From NCBI GenBank assembly GCA_025062095.1, contig JANXAZ010000029.1, positions 1 through 41,868 of the forward strand: a stretch of 41,868 bases of DNA, written 5' to 3'. Positions within the stretch are counted from its first letter, which is position 1. Every line of letters begins with the position of its first letter. The notes beneath the pieces were generated by a model. It did not search any database, was not told the origin of the DNA, and saw only the letters and a list, made by a program, of their open reading frames with translations. Position numbers and translations under genes: made by a program. This stretch comes from Geminicoccaceae bacterium (GTDB lineage: Bacteria > Pseudomonadota > Alphaproteobacteria > Geminicoccales > Geminicoccaceae). Below are positions 30,637 to 39,019 of this stretch, in pieces.

Positions 30637-31292
30637 TCGGCCGCCTCGAGCACCGCTCTTCCCTTCCCCGCCCGGCCGACGCGGCCCGAGGCCGCGGGAA
30701 CGCGTGCCGGGCGATCCCCTCGCGCGCCGCGCCCGGCTCCCCGCGGCCGCGAGGCACTCGCGCCCGATCGCGGGCTCGACTGCGTGTTCGCCCGGCGCGC
30801 GGCCAAGGAGTGCGGCCGCCTAGAGCCCGCGAACGCCCGCCGAAGCCGTCCTCCGTGGCCGCACCGTGGCGGGGCGGATCGAAGGCCTCGAAGACGAGCC
30901 CTCGCCCCGGTGCGTCCCTCCCACCGGTCGGGCTCGAGGAGCCGGTTCCGCGCGCCGGCTCGAGCCGCCCCGGGTCGGCGCTTCCGCGATCCGCTCGATC
31001 CTCGCACGCTCGGATCGAGAGACACGGTCCGCGGCCGGCCGCTGGGCGGATGCCGCGAGCCGCTCGCTTCGGTACGGTCGTACGCCCCTGCCCGCGGTGC
31101 GAGGCCGTCGGCGCCGGGGACGAACCGAGCGAACGCGCCGGGTCGGGATGCGGAAGAAACTCTCCCGCGAACACGCGCGGTGAACTCCCGGCTGCGAGAA
31201 ACGGATCGCGGTCTCGATTTTCGCTTCTTCGCGGCACGCGATCCACCGGAAGCGCTTGCGGGGCGCGGGCGCTCGGGTAGCCTCCGGCGTCG
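30637..31292. other. Long gap without recognisable gene
   Basis: The 656 bases between the thioredoxin-like gene and trkH were read in all frames. The open frames are Arg/Pro/Ser/Gly-rich and resemble no protein family. No tRNA, repeat unit or terminator with T-tract was seen beyond the hairpin at 30627-30645. It may hold trkH regulation, a non-coding RNA or a decayed gene. Confidence 0.5.
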
Positions 31293-32843
31293 ATGTCCGC
31301 GTCCCCCGTGCGCCCGAGGCTCGAACGGGCAAAGCCCGCCCAACGGCCGGCCGAACGCTTCCGCGCGGAACCCGCCGAACGCCCGGGCCTCGCCCGCGCG
31401 CGCTACGCCACCGTCGCGCACGCGGTGGGCTGGCTCCTCGTCGTCCTGGCCGCGGCCATGCTGCCGCCCATGGCCCTGGATCTGGCCGACGACAATCGCG
31501 ATTGGACCGGCTTCGCCGCCGCCGCCGCGCTCACCGGCTTCGTCGGGGTCGTGCTGTTGCTCGCCAGCCGCGGGCCGGAGCCGGCTCTCGACGTGCGCTC
31601 CGCTTTTCTGCTCACCGCCGCGAGTTGGCTCGCCGTTTCCGCCTTCGGCGCGCTGCCCTTCGTCTTCGGCGTGGCGCATCTCTCCTTCACCGACGCCGTC
31701 TTCGAGACCGTCTCCGGGCTCACCACCACCGGCTCGACGGTGATCACCGGGCTCGACAGCGCTCCTCGCGGCCTTCTTCTCTGGCGCGCGCTCTTGCAAT
31801 GGATGGGAGGGATCGGGATCGTCGTGGTCGGGCTGGTGATCCTGCCCTTCTTGCGCGTGGGCGGGATGCAGCTGTTCCGTACCGAAAGTTCCGATCGTTC
31901 CGACAAGCTCCTGGCTTCGACGGCGGCGATCGCGGCGCGCATGCTCGCCGTTTACCTCGTACTCACGCTGGCCTGCTTTCTCGCCCTCGACGCCGTCGGC
32001 TTGTCGCTGTTCGATGCTCTCCTGCACGCCATGACGGCGCTTTCGACCGGTGGTTATTCGAGCCGCGACGCCTCGATCGGCGCTTTCGCCAATCCCGCCG
32101 CCGAATGGGTGCTCGTGATCGCGATGCTCGCCGGCGCCCTCACCTTCACCCGCTATCTCGCCCTCGTCCTCGGCCGTCCGCATCTGTTCTTCGGCGATCC
32201 CCAGATCCGGCTCCTGCTCCTGATCGTGCTGACACTTTCGGCGATCCTCGCGCTCTGGCTCGTCTTCGTCCACGAGCGACCGCTTCCCTCGGCCGTCCGG
32301 GCCGCGCTGTTCGCCGTGGTCACGGTGATCACGACCACCGGCTTCGTCGCCGAAGACTGGCAGGAATGGGGCGCGCCCGTCCTCGGCCTGTTCCTGATCG
32401 TCACCGTGCTCGGCGGCTGCACCGGCTCTACCGCCGGCGGCATCAAGGTCTTCCGGGTCCAGATCCTGGCCTCGGCGACGCTCGCCTATCTCGCGGGCCT
32501 CCTCCACCCCAACCGCGTCGTCCCCATCCGCTGGGGCGACCGCCAGGTCGAACCCGAGCTCGTGCTCGCGGTCTTGAGCTTCGTGTTCCTCTTCGTCGGC
32601 AGCTGGGCTCTGTTCACCGTCCTGCTCTCCGGGCTCGGGCTCGATCTCGTGACCGCGGTTTCGGGCGCGGCGACCGCGCTCGCCAACGTGGGGCCGGGTC
32701 TGGGGCCGGTGATCGGTCCGTCGGGGAACTTCGCCTCGCTGTCCGATGCCGCGAAATGGGTCCTCGTGCTCGCCATGCTCCTGGGCCGGCTGGAATTCTT
32801 CACCCTCCTCGCGCTCTTGCATCCCGTCTTCTGGCGGCGCTGA
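31293..32843 (+). CDS. trkH: Potassium uptake protein TrkH family
   Basis: A protein of 516 residues, with about 8-10 membrane helices arranged as four M-P-M repeats. The pore loops with the filter glycines are visible: VSGLTTTGSTVI, AMTALSTGGYSS, VITTTGFVAEDW and ATALANVGPGLG. MQLFRTES and CTGSTAGGIKVFR are characteristic of TrkH. It is the K+ (or Na+)-conducting subunit, normally gated by the cytosolic TrkA; no TrkA gene is in the window. The N-terminal 35 residues are basic and Arg/Pro-rich before the first helix. It converges with the universal stress gene 60 bases downstream, a plausible osmotic-stress pair. Confidence 0.92.
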   Translation: MSASPVRPRLERAKPAQRPAERFRAEPAERPGLARARYATVAHAVGWLLVVLAAAMLPPMALDLADDNRDWTGFAAAAALTGFVGVVLLLASRGPEPALDVRSAFLLTAASWLAVSAFGALPFVFGVAHLSFTDAVFETVSGLTTTGSTVITGLDSAPRGLLLWRALLQWMGGIGIVVVGLVILPFLRVGGMQLFRTESSDRSDKLLASTAAIAARMLAVYLVLTLACFLALDAVGLSLFDALLHAMTALSTGGYSSRDASIGAFANPAAEWVLVIAMLAGALTFTRYLALVLGRPHLFFGDPQIRLLLLIVLTLSAILALWLVFVHERPLPSAVRAALFAVVTVITTTGFVAEDWQEWGAPVLGLFLIVTVLGGCTGSTAGGIKVFRVQILASATLAYLAGLLHPNRVVPIRWGDRQVEPELVLAVLSFVFLFVGSWALFTVLLSGLGLDLVTAVSGAATALANVGPGLGPVIGPSGNFASLSDAAKWVLVLAMLLGRLEFFTLLALLHPVFWRR

Positions 32844-32902
32844 CCGCAGCGCCACGGCGCGCGCCCGCTCGCGAAGCCGGGTTCGCCCCCGAGGCGACGT
32901 GT

Positions 32903-33775
32903 TCACGCGCTTCCGACCGGCGCATCGGGCGGTACGGCGAGAAGATCGAGCTCGGCGCGCCGCAACAGCTCCTCTGCCACACTGCCCAGGAGGAGCTTCC
33001 CGAAACCGGTGCGGCCTCGGGTGGCGAGGAGGAAGAGATCGGCGCGGATCCGCTGCGCCGCCTCGAGCACGAGATCGGGCACCGGTCGTTCGCCGGGCAA
33101 CACCGAGCGATGCGCGCGCACGAGCCCGACCTCGGCGAGAAAGCGGGCGAGGCTCTCCGCCGCCGCGCGTCGCTCTTGCGCGCGCAGCGGCTCGATCGCG
33201 CCCGCGGCGAGAGGGGTGCGCACGAGAAGCGAGGCGGCCGCGAAGGGAAAGACGTGAACGGCGAGGATCGAGGCCGAGCGGTCGAGGCCGAGCGCGCGCG
33301 CCACCGCCGCCGCGCGCGCCGAACCGGGGGAGAGGTCGGTTGCGAAGAGGATCCGCCGGTAAGGGCCGGCGGGCACACCGTTGGCCACGAGCACCGGCCG
33401 CTCGCCGGCGCGGAGGACGCGCTCCACCGTCGTGCCGGTGATCACCCCGCGCAACAGCTGCCGGCGCGGAGGCCCGAGGACCAGGAGGTCGGCGTCGAGC
33501 TCGGCGGCCGCCGCGAGCACGCCCTCGAAGGCTTCGCCGAAACGCAGCTCGAAGCGACAGGCGACCCCGTCCGTGCGGGCGAGGGTCTCGGCGAGCGCGC
33601 GCAACAAGGCCTCCGCTTCGCGCGCTTCCGCGTCGACCAGACGCTCCGGCCGGTCGGAGTCGACGACGTGGACGAGGCGGAGTTCCGCATCGAGCCCCTG
33701 CGCCAAGATCAGCGCGCGGCGGATCGCGCGATCCGAGCGGGTCGAGAAGTCGGTTCCGACCAGGATCTTCCGCAC
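32903..33775 (-). CDS. Tandem universal stress protein (UspA family)
   Basis: A protein of 290 residues made of two Usp domains, each opening with the 'iLv.tDfS' strand: VRKILVGTDFSTRSDRA (about 1-20) and YRRILFATDLSPGSARA (about 145-160). The second carries the ATP-binding pattern GRTGFGKLLLGSVAEELLRRA, followed by the LLAVP end; the first has the weaker GPPRRQLLRGVITGTTVE. Usp proteins bind ATP and support survival under stress. The GTG at 33775 fits the domain start best; a longer frame to 33838 adds an Arg/Gly-rich leader and is rejected. It is opposite trkH. Confidence 0.88.
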   Translation of the reverse strand: MRKILVGTDFSTRSDRAIRRALILAQGLDAELRLVHVVDSDRPERLVDAEAREAEALLRALAETLARTDGVACRFELRFGEAFEGVLAAAAELDADLLVLGPPRRQLLRGVITGTTVERVLRAGERPVLVANGVPAGPYRRILFATDLSPGSARAAAVARALGLDRSASILAVHVFPFAAASLLVRTPLAAGAIEPLRAQERRAAAESLARFLAEVGLVRAHRSVLPGERPVPDLVLEAAQRIRADLFLLATRGRTGFGKLLLGSVAEELLRRAELDLLAVPPDAPVGSA

Positions 33776-33810
33776 TCTCTCGCTCCCGCCTCGGCCCTCT
33801 CCTCCGCGCC

Positions 33811-33838
33811 ATGATCGCGCCCGGACGGGAGCGATCAA
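33811..33838 (-). promoter_or_regulatory. Candidate promoter of the universal stress gene
   Basis: On the minus strand TTGATC (33838-33833), a 16-base spacer and GATCAT (33816-33811), each 4 of 6 to sigma-70. It is preceded by a T-run (TTTTTTCGATTT, 33853-33842) resembling an UP element. The start would be near 33804. A palindrome GAAGCGC-GCGCTTC lies just upstream at 33861-33874. Confidence 0.35.
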
Positions 33839-33874
33839 CCGAAATCGAAAAAACCCGGGGGAAGCGCGCGCTTC

Positions 33875-34473
33875 GATCGATGCCGGCGCGTCTTCCGGCA
33901 GACCGCCGCATCGGCGTCGCGCGGAAGCGCCCGAACACGCACCGTGCCGCGGAACCGGGCTTCCTCCGCACCCGCTGCCGAGAGCTTTTCACCTCGGCGC
34001 CGTCCCGCGCGAGGCGGGAAATCCGCTGCGACGAAGCTCCCCACCTGGTCGCGTCTTTTCGCGCTCGCGGGCGCTCGTCCGCCGCGCGGCGGAAGCGGAG
34101 CTCGCGGTCTCGGAAGAGGGGCCGTCGACCTCCCTCGCCGACCGTCTCGGCACCGATCGGGGCCTTCTCTCCGACCGGGACGGCTCGACCCCGCTCGAGC
34201 CCGCCACCATCCGGGCGGGCGAGAACGGAAAACGCCGGGGAACCGAAGAGGTCGACAGCCGGGGCCTCCGAGGTCTCCGGATCCCGCGCTGCGCGCGTGC
34301 GCGCTCGCGCTCTCGCGAAGGAAAACACCCCGCCGGCGCGTCTTGGGGGCGATTTCGCGGGCGAGGCGACCGGCCGTCGCCGGGGCGGGATGGGGCGGGG
34401 CCCTCGGCCGGCCACCGTTTCGGCGATCCGCGTCGACGGCATCACGGCGGCGATCGGAGGCCGAGTGGTGCGG
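33875..34473. other. Long gap without recognisable gene
   Basis: Read in six frames, this stretch, part of the region between the universal stress gene and the MacB-like permease, shows only Arg/Pro/Ser-rich open frames with no family likeness. The palindrome at 33861-33874 and hairpin at 34474-34517 flank it. Confidence 0.5.
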
Positions 34474-34517
34474 CCGGAAGCGGCGCCGGTCCCTGCCGGC
34501 CCGCGCGCCGCTTCCGG
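34474..34517 (-). other. 13-bp hairpin downstream of the MacB-like permease
   Basis: CCGGAAGCGGCGC (34474-34486) and GCGCCGCTTCCGG (34505-34517) form a perfect 13-bp stem around an 18-base loop, 25 bases after the permease stop. No T-tract follows on the minus strand, so it probably protects the operon mRNA 3' end or gives Rho-assisted termination. Confidence 0.5.
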
Positions 34518-34542
34518 ACGCGGCGCCGCGCGCGGCTCCGCC

Positions 34543-35748
34543 TCATTCTCGCCGCAGCGCCTCGATCGGATCGAGCCGCGCCGCGCGGCGGGCCGGAAGC
34601 CACCCGAACAAGACCCCGATCGCGGCCGAGAACAAAAAGGATCCCGCCACCACCTCGGGATCGATGCGGAAGGGCACGGCGAGCGCTTCGGTCGTCGCCC
34701 CCGCCACCGCGAGCCCGAGGATCACCCCGATCGCTCCGCCCACACCAGAAAGCACCACCGCCTCGATCAGGAACTGCGCCATGACCTGTCCCTCGAGCGC
34801 GCCGATCGCGAGGCGGATGCCGATCTCCCGCGTGCGCTCGGTCACCGAGACGAGCATGATGTTCATGATCCCGATGCCGCCCACGATCAGGCTCACCGCC
34901 GCCACGAAGCCGAGCACGGCGGTGAGCGCCCCGCTCGTCGCCTCCACCGTGCGCACGAGCTCGCGCATGTCGCGGACCGAGAAATCGTCCTCTTCGCCCG
35001 GGCGGATGCCGCGCCGCTCGCGCAGCAGCCGCTCGAGCTCGGCTTGTATGCGCGCGGTATCCGCCCCTTCTCTGGCGGCGACGTAGATGCGCGGGATCTC
35101 GGTGTTCCCGGAAAGCCGGCGCTGGAAGGCGCGGAGCGGCATCACCACGGTGTCGTCGAGATCGGTGCCGAAGCTCGATTGGCCTTTGCTTTCGAGCACG
35201 CCCACGACCTCGCAGGGAACCTTCTTGACCCGGATCGTCTTTTCGATGGGATCCTCCGCGCCGAAGAGCGCGTCTTTGACGGTCGCACCGAGAATGCAAG
35301 CCGTCCGGCCCGAGCGCACCTCGCCTTCGGTGAAGAACCGGCCGGAGGCGAGCTTCCAGTCCTGCACGGCGAAAAGCGCGTTGTCGGTGCCGGTGATCGT
35401 GGTGATCCGGCTGGCGCCGGCGAAGGTCGCGGTCGCGGGCAGATGCGCGACCGGGGCCACCGCCTCGAGACCGCCCACCTGTTCCCGGATCGCCTGCACG
35501 TCGCGGTCGGTGAAGGGCCGCGCGGCGACCGTCGCGCGGCCGGGCCCCACTTGGCCCGGGAGGAGGAAGAGCACGTTGGTGCCGAGCCGGGCGAGATCGG
35601 CCGTCACGCGGGCCTGGGTGCCGCGGCCGATGGTGACCATGGCGATCACCGCGCCCACGCCGATGACGATCCCGAGCACGGTGAGAAACGAGCGCAGCGG
35701 GTTGCGCGCCAGCGCGCGCAGCGCGAGCCGCAGGGCCTCGACGATCAT
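34543..35748 (-). CDS. MacB-like ABC transporter permease
   Basis: A protein of 401 residues of the MacB/FtsX fold. A first helix (RSFLTVLGIVIGVGAVIAMVTIG, about 20-42) is followed by a large periplasmic MacB_PCD domain (about 45-270) and three C-terminal helices (FVAAVSLIVGGIGIMNIMLV, the region near 320-350, and the last at about 365-385), ending ARRAARLDPIEALRRE, the conserved FtsX tail. It lacks the ATPase domain, which is encoded by the upstream gene. It should move a substrate across the envelope together with the HlyD-type adaptor. It overlaps the ATPase stop by 4 bases (ATGA). No outer-membrane TolC gene is in the window. Confidence 0.93.
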   Translation of the reverse strand: MIVEALRLALRALARNPLRSFLTVLGIVIGVGAVIAMVTIGRGTQARVTADLARLGTNVLFLLPGQVGPGRATVAARPFTDRDVQAIREQVGGLEAVAPVAHLPATATFAGASRITTITGTDNALFAVQDWKLASGRFFTEGEVRSGRTACILGATVKDALFGAEDPIEKTIRVKKVPCEVVGVLESKGQSSFGTDLDDTVVMPLRAFQRRLSGNTEIPRIYVAAREGADTARIQAELERLLRERRGIRPGEEDDFSVRDMRELVRTVEATSGALTAVLGFVAAVSLIVGGIGIMNIMLVSVTERTREIGIRLAIGALEGQVMAQFLIEAVVLSGVGGAIGVILGLAVAGATTEALAVPFRIDPEVVAGSFLFSAAIGVLFGWLPARRAARLDPIEALRRE

Positions 35749-36452
35749 CGGCGCTCTCCGCGGCGCAGATCCGCGACGATGCGGCCGTCGCGAAACCGCA
35801 GCTCGCGCGCGGCGTAAGCCGCGATGTCGGGTTCGTGGGTGACCATCACGATCGTCAGTCCGCCGCGGTTGAGCTCGCTCAGAAGCGCCATGATCTCGTG
35901 GCTCGTCTTGCTGTCGAGGTTGCCCGTGGGCTCGTCGGCGAGCAGGAGAACCGGCTCGGAGACGAGGGCGCGGGCGATCGCCACCCGCTGCTGCTGCCCG
36001 CCGGAGAGCTCGGAGACGGAATGGCGCTCGCGGTCGGCGAGGCCCACCCGGGCGAGGGCCGCGCGCGCCCGCGCGCGCCGCTCGGCGGCCGGCAGTCCCC
36101 GGTAGACGAGCGGCAGTTCCACGTTCTCGAGCGCGCTCGTCCGCGGCAACAGATTGAACCCCTGAAAGACGAAGCCGATGAAATGACGGCGCACCAGCGC
36201 CAGGACCTCGCGCGGGGCGCGCTCGAGCGGGCGGCCGGCGAAGCGGTAGCTGCCCGAGGTGGGCCGATCGAGACAGCCCAGGATGTTCATCGCCGTCGAC
36301 TTGCCGGAACCCGAGGGGCCTGTGATCGCCACGAACTCGCCCGCTGTCACCGCGAGATCGACGGAATCGAGCGCGCGCACGGCGGCCGTCCCGCTCCCGT
36401 AGACCCGGCTCGCGGCCTCCAACGCGACGAGAGGGCGCGCAGCCTCGCTCAT
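35745..36452 (-). CDS. MacB-type ABC transporter ATP-binding protein
   Basis: A protein of 235 residues with only the nucleotide-binding domain. Walker A is GPSGSGKSTAMNILG (about 40-48), Q-loop VFQGFNLLPRTSALENVELPL, signature LSGGQQQRVAIARAL, Walker B VLLLADEPTGNLDS and H-loop MVTHEPDIA. This is the LolD/MacB branch. It is the energising half of a split MacB with the permease downstream, and overlaps the adaptor gene upstream by 4 bases. The frame continues far upstream inside the adaptor gene, but the ATG at 36452 matches the family start (MSEAARPLVALEAASRVYG). Confidence 0.95.
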   Translation of the reverse strand: MSEAARPLVALEAASRVYGSGTAAVRALDSVDLAVTAGEFVAITGPSGSGKSTAMNILGCLDRPTSGSYRFAGRPLERAPREVLALVRRHFIGFVFQGFNLLPRTSALENVELPLVYRGLPAAERRARARAALARVGLADRERHSVSELSGGQQQRVAIARALVSEPVLLLADEPTGNLDSKTSHEIMALLSELNRGGLTIVMVTHEPDIAAYAARELRFRDGRIVADLRRGERR

Positions 36453-37735
36453 CCGCTCGTCCGCCGCGGCAAGACCGCCTCGGTCACGACCCGAACCCCG
36501 GGCTCGAGCCCGCCGCGGATCACCGTCTCGCGCCCGTCCGTGGGCCCGATCTCGACCCGCACCGGCTCCGGGCGGCCCTCGCGCAGCACCCAGAGCGTGC
36601 GCTCGGGCCCGGTCTCCTCCCGCGGGCTCGGCTGGCGGAAGCGCGGCATCGCGGGCATCAGCGCGCGCAGCAGCCCCGGCCGCTCGGCCCGCTCCTCGAG
36701 AGGCGGGGAGAAGCGCAAGGCGGCGTTGGGCACGAGCACCGCATCCTCGACCGTCTGGACCGCGATCTCGGCGGTGGCGGTCATCCCCGGCCGCAGCGCG
36801 AGGTCGCGGTTGTCGACATCGAGGATCGCCTTGTAGGTGACCACCCCGGCCTGGAGCTCGGAGGCGAAGCGCACCTCGCGGATGGTGGCGGAGAAGCGCC
36901 GCTCGGGCCAGGCGTCCACGGTGAAGGTGGCGGGCTGGCCCGGGCGCACGCGGCCGACGTCCGCCTCGTCGACGTCGACCTGCACCTCCATCTGGGCGAG
37001 GTCCTCGGCGATCGTGAACAGACGCGGAGCCTGCAAGGTCGCGGCCACCGTCTGGCCGGGATCGACGTTGCGGTGCAGGACTACCCCGTCGATCGGGGCG
37101 AGGATCGAGGCCTTCTCGAGATCGACTTCGACCAGACGGAGCTCGGCCTCGGCCACCGCCACGTCGGCCTTGGCGCTTTCGAGGGCGGCGCGCGCCCGCT
37201 CGAAGGCGGCGGAAGCGACGTCGAGCTCGGAAGGCGGCGCCACCCGACGGCCGACGAGCTCGCGCTTGCGCTCGAGATCGCGCGTCCTTTCGGAAAGCGT
37301 CGCCTCCGCCTCGAGCACGCGTGCGCGTGCCGCTTGCACGCGCGCCCGCGCGCTCGCGAGCCGGGCTTCCAAGCGCGCGGTGTCGAGCCGGGCCAGGAGC
37401 TGGCCTTTTTTGACCGGGCTGTTGAAGTCGACGAACACCTCCCGCACGATGCCCGAAAGCTCGCTCGAGACTTCGACGAGCCGGCGCGGCTGGACCGTGC
37501 CGGTGGCGGTGACGACGACGGACAGCGTACCTTTTTTGGCCGGTACGGCGATCCAGCGGATCTCGCCCCCGGCCGGGCGGGCGAGCCAGAAGGCCACGGC
37601 CGTCGCGAGGGCGAGACCGCAGAGGGCGAGAAAAAGGCGCACGAGCCATCGCCTTCGGCGCAGCCTCGCCAGCGCCCGCTCGCCCAAGACCGCCTCGATC
37701 CGTTCTTCCAGTCCCCCGAGCGTGCCGACCGCCAT
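36449..37735 (-). CDS. MacA/HlyD-type periplasmic adaptor
   Basis: A protein of 428 residues, first gene of the export operon. A cytosolic leader is followed by one membrane helix (about 35-55, FLALCGLALATAVAFWLA). A lipoyl domain half (GTVQPRRLVEVSSELSGIVREVFVDFNSPVKKGQLLARLD), a long coiled-coil hairpin (about 115-205) with the ARLASARARVQAARARVLEAEATL repeats, and the second lipoyl half (APIDGVVLHRNVDPGQTV) follow in order; the beta-barrel is VRPGQPATFTVDAWPERRF. MacA-type proteins couple an inner membrane pump to TolC. The ATG at 37735 is preferred; a GTG at 37768 is the alternative. It is coupled to the ATPase by ATGA. Confidence 0.92.
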   Translation of the reverse strand: MAVGTLGGLEERIEAVLGERALARLRRRRWLVRLFLALCGLALATAVAFWLARPAGGEIRWIAVPAKKGTLSVVVTATGTVQPRRLVEVSSELSGIVREVFVDFNSPVKKGQLLARLDTARLEARLASARARVQAARARVLEAEATLSERTRDLERKRELVGRRVAPPSELDVASAAFERARAALESAKADVAVAEAELRLVEVDLEKASILAPIDGVVLHRNVDPGQTVAATLQAPRLFTIAEDLAQMEVQVDVDEADVGRVRPGQPATFTVDAWPERRFSATIREVRFASELQAGVVTYKAILDVDNRDLALRPGMTATAEIAVQTVEDAVLVPNAALRFSPPLEERAERPGLLRALMPAMPRFRQPSPREETGPERTLWVLREGRPEPVRVEIGPTDGRETVIRGGLEPGVRVVTEAVLPRRTSG

Positions 37736-37870
37736 GCCCTTCCGCCCGTCCGTCGCCGGCCGGCGCACCGGCCCGCGATCGCTTTTCGTTCGCGTTCGAA
37801 CTTAAGCGCGCGGACCGGGTGTCGTCGATCCGCCGCGCGGGCGCGGCGTCGAGCGGGCGGAAGCTCCGGG

Positions 37871-37902
37871 GACGAAAAGGGCCGCATCCTGCGATGCGGC
37901 CC
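37871..37902 (-). terminator. Intrinsic terminator of the exported-protein gene
   Basis: A perfect 10-bp stem, GGGCCGCATC (37879-37888) with GATGCGGCCC (37893-37902), loop CTGC, followed on the minus strand by TTTTCGTC. It is 30 bases after the stop at 37932 and isolates that gene from the MacAB operon. Confidence 0.7.
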
Positions 37903-37931
37903 TCCGCTGTGTCCGCACTCGGCTCTTGGGC

Positions 37932-38624
37932 TCAGATCGAGCGCTTGAAGAGATCGAGCCAGGTCGGGTTCATGACGACTTGGTGCAGGACCTCGACCGA
38001 GCGCTGGGCCGGCTCGGCGAAGCTCACGCGATGGACGAGCGCCTTGCCGTTGGGGACGTCGACCGTGACCGTGTAGACGTTCTGCTTGGCGGCGAGATAC
38101 TTGCCGATGACGGGGTCTTCGGCGGCGGCCTTTTCCGCGAACTTGGGGACCCAGATGCGCAGGTGCAAGAACAGAGCGCCTTTGTAGTCGGCTTCGGCGA
38201 GCGCGCGCAGCGCGGCCTTGGTGAGGGCGTAGTTCTCCTCGGGGCTCATCTGGCCGCCGAAGATCAAGGCCACGGCGTTCCGATCCTTGAAGGCGGCGAC
38301 GGCCGGCGCCGCGTCCTCGGGCTTGGCGAGCGCGGCCACGGCGAAGGCGTCGGGGGCTTTGCTCGTGCTCACGACCTGCGCGCCCATGGCGCCCACGAGG
38401 CTGCCGCAGATGCTCGTGGGGTTGGTGAGGACGCCCACCCGCTCGGCCTTGGAGATGCCGGTGAGCACCTGGCCCATGGCCGCACCGGTGTACGAGCGCA
38501 GCGCGAACTGTTCGCCCAGGCTCAGCGGTTGGGCGGAGGCGGGAGCGCCGGGCACGAGGCTCCAGGCGGCGAGGGCGAGCACGCCGGCGAGGGCGAGCCC
38601 GCGGAGGTCGCGAGAACGGTGCAT
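37932..38624 (-). CDS. Exported protein of unknown function
   Basis: A protein of 230 residues with a clear signal peptide (hydrophobic core about 9-24, likely cut after ASA at 29-31). The mature part is about 200 residues, contains one cysteine, and has an alternating helix/strand pattern (ALIFGGQMSPEENYALTKAALRALAEADYKG, then VYTVTVDVPNGKALVHRVSF). I do not recognise the family. It is a single gene with its own terminator at 37871-37902. The ATG at 38624 follows GGGAGAGAG. The leader holds a strong hairpin at 38653-38684. Periplasmic location is inferred from the signal peptide only. Confidence 0.75.
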   Translation of the reverse strand: MHRSRDLRGLALAGVLALAAWSLVPGAPASAQPLSLGEQFALRSYTGAAMGQVLTGISKAERVGVLTNPTSICGSLVGAMGAQVVSTSKAPDAFAVAALAKPEDAAPAVAAFKDRNAVALIFGGQMSPEENYALTKAALRALAEADYKGALFLHLRIWVPKFAEKAAAEDPVIGKYLAAKQNVYTVTVDVPNGKALVHRVSFAEPAQRSVEVLHQVVMNPTWLDLFKRSI

Positions 38625-38652
38625 GGCTCTCTCCCTTGGTGGAACGGTCGTC

Positions 38653-38684
38653 GACCGGGGCGGGCGGCGGCCCGCCGCCCGGTC
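38653..38684 (-). other. Strong hairpin in the leader of the exported-protein gene
   Basis: The core 38661-38681 is a 10-bp-armed dyad, CGGGCGGCGG-C-CCGCCGCCCG, extended by GACC/GGTC outside a bulge. It is about 40 bases before the ATG, outside the ribosome site. It could stabilise the leader or be an operator or Rho-related site. Confidence 0.4.
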
Positions 38685-39019
38685 ATATCAGCACCTGCAC
38701 ATATAAGAGAACCGTGACATGTCGAGGGCGCTCCGCCCCGCCGCGACCCCCGGTCGCGTGCGCGTTTCCATCTTCTTCGAAGCGAGGATGGTACCGCACC
38801 GATACGATCACGACGCCTCCTCCGCTTCAGCCGGGTGCCTGACCGGAACTCCGATCGGCAACGTTCCGGAGCTCGATCGTGCGACGCCGATCCATCGGGT
38901 TCCTCCCGGCTTGGCGCGATCTTTCGGGACGTGCCGCCTTTACTCGGGCTACGCTGGATATGCGAGTGTTCGTCGGATGAAATCTCGGTTCGAAGGAGCT
39001 CTCGGAGAGCCCCCTCGCC
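38685..39019. other. Gap between exported-protein gene and nurA; composition change
   Basis: These 335 bases hold both divergent 5' regions. The 38695-38725 stretch is A/T-richer (CACATATAAGAGAACC) and includes the palindrome GACATGTC. No open frame of note is present; sequence from here on is visibly less G+C-rich. No clear nurA promoter could be fixed. Confidence 0.45.

Noticed and set aside
33848-33874. Minus-strand terminator made of the 14-base palindrome and T6 run
   Set aside because: Stem and T-run are separated by 7 bases, and no gene directly upstream ends there; the T-run fits an UP element equally well.
30540-34445. 1301-codon minus-strand open frame over the trkH region
   Set aside because: It crosses two unrelated genes and the gaps, shows low-complexity composition and no domain; a G+C shadow frame.
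34474-34517. Intrinsic terminator after the MacB-like permease
   Set aside because: The stem is perfect, but there is no T-run on the transcribed side; annotated as a hairpin only.
38939-38964. nurA promoter (TTTACT and TATGCG)
   Set aside because: The spacer is only 14 bases and the match weak; no defensible promoter could be placed.
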